Assembly (NCBI GenBank): GCA_026998145.1
Contig: JALTRC010000676.1
Coordinates: forward strand, 1-6,445
Direction of reading: 5' to 3'
Source of the DNA: Gammaproteobacteria bacterium
GTDB taxonomy: Bacteria; Pseudomonadota; Gammaproteobacteria; SZUA-229
Length of the DNA: 6,445 nucleotides
This document shows, one piece after another, positions 3,775 to 6,445 of this stretch. The position numbers and the translations under genes were made by a program. Under the pieces are notes generated by a model. The model had not been told where the DNA came from. It searched no databases and saw nothing but the letters and a program-made list of their open reading frames with translations. Within the stretch, counting starts at the first letter, position 1; each line of letters begins with the position of its first letter.

Positions 3775-5366
3775 TTTAAAAAATAAATTCTGAAGCAACT
3801 GCCGCCTGCCTGATCGTCCACATGGATGTAGCGAATTCTTGCCCGGTTACTTTCAATCATTTCTTTAGAAATATACAGCCCCAGTCCAGTACCCTTTGAA
3901 CTGGTGGTAAAGAAAGGGTCGAATATTTGCTGGATGGTTTCTTCGTCTATGCCAGGGCCATTGTCTTTTACATCGATGTAAATCTGATCTGAGTCCCAGT
4001 CAAAGCCCCCGTCAATGGTGATTTTTACGTCTGATTTTTCCCTGTCATTATGGCTAATGGCATTGCCGCACAGATTATCAAACACCTGATGCAAATGACT
4101 GGGGTCAAATAAAACCTGTAAATTATCAGCCGGGATATTAATGTTAAACTGTTCTGCCTGTAGCTGATTGCGGGTACAGAATTCCTCTTTAAAATTTTCA
4201 CACCACTGGCGAATATTAATGGCTTCTGGCGAGCTGGATTCATTGCGTGATAATTGCAGAACATTTTTGATTACCGTGTCCAGCCGTTGTACCTGCATGG
4301 TAATAATGGATGTGAGTTTTTGATCACCTTCATCTAAATCTGCCTCACTTAATAACTGCGCTGCATGATTAATGGCGCTGAGGGGGTTGCGGATTTCATG
4401 GGCGATACTGGCAGTAAGGCGGCCTAAAGAAGCCAGTTTGATTTGCTGGAAACGCTGATTAAGTTGCGTGGCATCTTCTAAAAATATCAGCGTGTCACCT
4501 GGCTGACCATCTGCATCATAAAGCTGGCGAAAGCCCGGCTGAATATCCGGCAAACCCTGGGATTGCTGGATGGGGGTTTGTTGCATCTGGGGTTGTGCCA
4601 GCCATTCGAAAAAACGTTTGTCCAGTATCGGAAATATTTTTTCCAGTTGAGTGGCCCGTTGTAAGGAGTTTTGGCCGAGCAATCGTTCGGCTGCCTGGTT
4701 TGCCAGCTTGATCTGCCCCTGATTGTCCACCACTAGAATGCCGGTGCGCATATTCTGAATAATATGTTCATTGAGTTTTTCCAGATGCAGCAGGTCGGCT
4801 TCCCGCTGGCTGGCCATGGCCTCGTATTCACGGGCTCGTTCCACCAGAATGGACGCCAGCATACTGGAAGCAAAAAAGACGATGCCTAAAATGCCGGCGG
4901 TGGTGTAACTGGCTGCGTCACTGATGTGGTGATAATAACTGTAGGTTTGCTCACCTAAAATCGCCATAGAGGCCAGGGCGGCAAAAAAGAAAGACTGCCG
5001 CGGGCGCAGAAAAGTGCCGGTGGCGACAATATTAATAATAATCAGCATACCCAGTGCGCTGCTCAGGCCGCCACTGAAATGCATTAATAAGGTAATCAGA
5101 ATAATGTCGCTGCTATTGCCCAGTACCACCTGACGATTGAATGAGGGGCTGCGTTTTTGCTGCATAAAAATAAACAGCAGGCTGCTGACAAAAAAAGTCA
5201 GCGAGGTGGCAAGATAGGCTTCCGGGTGTAGTTCGCCCAGCTTGCCGATGAGCATATCCGTGTGAAAAAACACCAGCAATGCCAGTGCCAGCGTTAATCG
5301 GTATAAATTAAAAAGCCCTAAGGGTCGCCAGGTCTGGCTGTTGTTTTGCGAGATGGACGGCTTCAA
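3768..5366 (-). CDS. pilS: PilS, membrane sensor histidine kinase of the PilS-PilR system
   Basis: A 532-residue kinase, close to the usual PilS length. The N-terminal 175 residues hold about six hydrophobic segments (around 24-40, 50-68, 86-96, 102-118, 124-138 and 156-174). A linker with coiled-coil character and a PAS-like domain (about 196-300, IIQNMRTGILVVDNQG) follow. The H-box SIAHEIRNPLSAI carries phosphoacceptor His323. The ATPase part has an N-box (NLCGNAISH, 431-439), G1 (DNGPGID, 468-474), F-box (DPFFTT, 483-488) and G2 (GTGLGLYIS, 492-500). It should phosphorylate PilR D60; in Pseudomonas, PilS senses pilin in the inner membrane. The start is TTG (5364-5366), overlapping the previous gene's TGA as TTGA. 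No ATG occurs before Met38, which would remove the first membrane segment, so TTG with translational coupling is the best choice. The next gene on its strand, pilR, lies 832 bp away beyond an opposite-strand gene. Confidence 0.94.
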   Translation of the reverse strand: MKPSISQNNSQTWRPLGLFNLYRLTLALALLVFFHTDMLIGKLGELHPEAYLATSLTFFVSSLLFIFMQQKRSPSFNRQVVLGNSSDIILITLLMHFSGGLSSALGMLIIINIVATGTFLRPRQSFFFAALASMAILGEQTYSYYHHISDAASYTTAGILGIVFFASSMLASILVERAREYEAMASQREADLLHLEKLNEHIIQNMRTGILVVDNQGQIKLANQAAERLLGQNSLQRATQLEKIFPILDKRFFEWLAQPQMQQTPIQQSQGLPDIQPGFRQLYDADGQPGDTLIFLEDATQLNQRFQQIKLASLGRLTASIAHEIRNPLSAINHAAQLLSEADLDEGDQKLTSIITMQVQRLDTVIKNVLQLSRNESSSPEAINIRQWCENFKEEFCTRNQLQAEQFNINIPADNLQVLFDPSHLHQVFDNLCGNAISHNDREKSDVKITIDGGFDWDSDQIYIDVKDNGPGIDEETIQQIFDPFFTTSSKGTGLGLYISKEMIESNRARIRYIHVDDQAGGSCFRIYFLKA

Positions 5367-5590
5367 TGTTTATTGTTCCAGTCCTGCAGATGCTGCGGAT
5401 TGCAAAAATGCTGGCCGTTCATGGATACCGCATCGTCTTTGGGCAGATAGCTTTTGCACTGCTCACATTGCACCATATCTTTGCTGCGGGCCTGAGTGCG
5501 GGGCGGCGACAGTTTACTGCGGCGAATAAAGCCCTGGATAATCCAGATAATTAAACCAATGGCGATCAATAAAAAAAGATTTCTAAACAT
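5363..5590 (-). CDS. PP0621-like small membrane-anchored Cys-rich protein
   Basis: A 75-residue protein with one N-terminal hydrophobic segment (about 4-20, LFLLIAIGLIIWIIQGF), a basic linker (RRSK...PPRTQARSK) and a small C-terminal domain. That domain has Cys42-x2-Cys45, Cys63 and His67 (CEQCKSYLPKDDAV...FCNPQHL), a likely zinc-binding site facing the cytoplasm by the positive-inside rule. This pattern fits the PP0621 family of conserved proteins often found beside pilS; its function is not known. ATG at 5590 is preceded by AGGAAAG at long spacing. It overlaps pilS by 4 bp, so the two are almost certainly translated from one mRNA, and it is divergent from nadE (55-bp gap). Confidence 0.8.
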   Translation of the reverse strand: MFRNLFLLIAIGLIIWIIQGFIRRSKLSPPRTQARSKDMVQCEQCKSYLPKDDAVSMNGQHFCNPQHLQDWNNKH

Positions 5591-5645
5591 ATTGAATAAA
5601 CTTTCCTGATAAAATACGCAGCCCTTATTTTAGTCAGCCATTCAC

Positions 5646-6445
5646 ATGACCGATTCAGTCCACATACAGTTAATCCAGAATCATTTTCTGGTTGGCGATA
5701 TACAGGCCAATTGTCGCAAAATAATAACCCTCGCAGAGCAGGCGCGCCAGTTAAATGCAGATCTGGTGGTTTTCCCCGAGCTGGCACTCACCGGTTATCC
5801 ACCGGAAGACCTGCTGCTGCGTCGTGGATTTATGGCACAGGTGGAGGATGCGATCGAGCAGATTCGGCAACAGGTAAAAGGCATTGATGTAGTATTTGGT
5901 GCGCCCCATCAGCAGGACGAGCATTTATATAACTCCGCTTTCTGGATGCGTGATGGTGAGCTGCGAGGGGTGTATAACAAATACACCCTGCCCAATTATG
6001 CGGTGTTTGATGAGAAGCGTTATTTTACGGCGGGCGCGCAGCCGCTGGTGGTGGAGATAAAAGGGGTCAAAATCGGCCTGAGTATATGCGAGGATATCTG
6101 GGATTCAAACTCGGCTCAGGATGCACGCCAGGCCGGGGCGGTTTCCCTGCTGGTGCTCAATGCCTCGCCCTATCATTACGGCAAGCGGCAGGAACGGCTG
6201 GATGTGTTAGGTAAGCGCATCGAACAAACCGGCCTGTCCATGGCTTATGTGAATCTGGTGGGCGGGCAGGATGAGCTGGTGTTTGACGGGGAATCCATGC
6301 TGCTGTCCGGCACAGGTGAACTTTTGGCCTGTGCAGTGGATTTTGATGATGCGGTGCTGGATTATCAGCTGTCAGCCGATGGCAGCATCCGTACGCAAAA
6401 TAGGGTGTATCCGGCGCAAGCCGAGGAGGCCAGTGTGTATAAATC
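5646..6445 (+). CDS. nadE: Glutamine-dependent NAD+ synthetase (N-terminal fragment)
   Basis: 266 codons are visible and the frame is open to the window edge. The visible part is a carbon-nitrogen hydrolase (nitrilase-type) glutaminase domain. The catalytic triad can be placed at Glu45 (VVFPELALTGYPPEDLL), Lys112 (YNKYTLPNYAVFDEKRYF) and Cys148 (IGLSICEDIW). YPPEDLL and LPNYAVFDEKRYF are typical of NadE rather than of other amidases. The glutaminase passes ammonia to a C-terminal ATP-dependent synthetase domain (beyond the edge), which turns deamido-NAD+ into NAD+ in the cytoplasm. The start ATG (5646-5648) fits the family N-terminus (IQ.IQN.FLVGDI..N), but there is no clear ribosome site before it. 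It is divergent from the pil genes and probably only a chromosomal neighbour. Confidence 0.92.
   Translation, partial: MTDSVHIQLIQNHFLVGDIQANCRKIITLAEQARQLNADLVVFPELALTGYPPEDLLLRRGFMAQVEDAIEQIRQQVKGIDVVFGAPHQQDEHLYNSAFWMRDGELRGVYNKYTLPNYAVFDEKRYFTAGAQPLVVEIKGVKIGLSICEDIWDSNSAQDARQAGAVSLLVLNASPYHYGKRQERLDVLGKRIEQTGLSMAYVNLVGGQDELVFDGESMLLSGTGELLACAVDFDDAVLDYQLSADGSIRTQNRVYPAQAEEASVYK

Noticed and set aside
5566..5787. 73-codon minus-strand ORF over the nadE start
   Set aside because: It covers the antisense of the clear nadE coding sequence and overlaps the start of the PP0621-like gene; composition is not protein-like.

Overview
The window looks like chromosomal DNA of a gammaproteobacterium of moderate GC content. 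Evidence is a complete type IV pilus control block (PP0621-like gene, pilS, pilR, pilA, start of pilB) resembling Pseudomonas-type loci. The species cannot be fixed from this sequence. All the pilus genes except one read on the minus strand, so the biological order runs from high to low coordinates.

Layout in reading direction of the minus strand: a small membrane-anchored Cys-rich protein of the PP0621 type (5363-5590) overlaps the start of pilS, the sensor kinase (3768-5366, TTG start). Next comes a gene of the TfpX/TfpZ pilin-accessory family on the opposite strand (3018-3755, plus). Then come pilR, the sigma-54 response regulator (1562-2935); a tandem repeat array (1191 to about 1555); a pilA control region with TGTC/TGACA elements, an IHF-like site and a good -24/-12 promoter (1007-1151); pilA, the major pilin (453-917); a strong terminator (405-432); and the first 67 codons of pilB (1-201). 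At the right end the first 266 codons of a glutamine-dependent NAD+ synthetase (nadE) run out of the window on the plus strand.

How it works together (family knowledge plus inference): PilS in the inner membrane phosphorylates PilR. PilR binds upstream of pilA and drives the sigma-54 promoter, and the TfpX/Z protein probably helps its cognate pilin reach or enter the pilus. PilB is the extension ATPase.

Main points of interest: (1) pilS and pilR, normally adjacent, are separated by a whole gene in antisense orientation, giving the geometry of a non-contiguous operon. (2) A 132/133-bp tandem repeat between pilR and pilA resolves into a 66-bp module alternating between a strict palindrome and a decayed version of it, and one palindrome has its core flipped. 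(3) A 32-bp inverted repeat between pilR and tfpX/Z places a TATAAA box facing each gene. (4) The predicted pilA mRNA starts with a stem-loop and may carry a 12-codon upstream ORF. No mobile-element gene, CRISPR array, tRNA or rRNA was seen.
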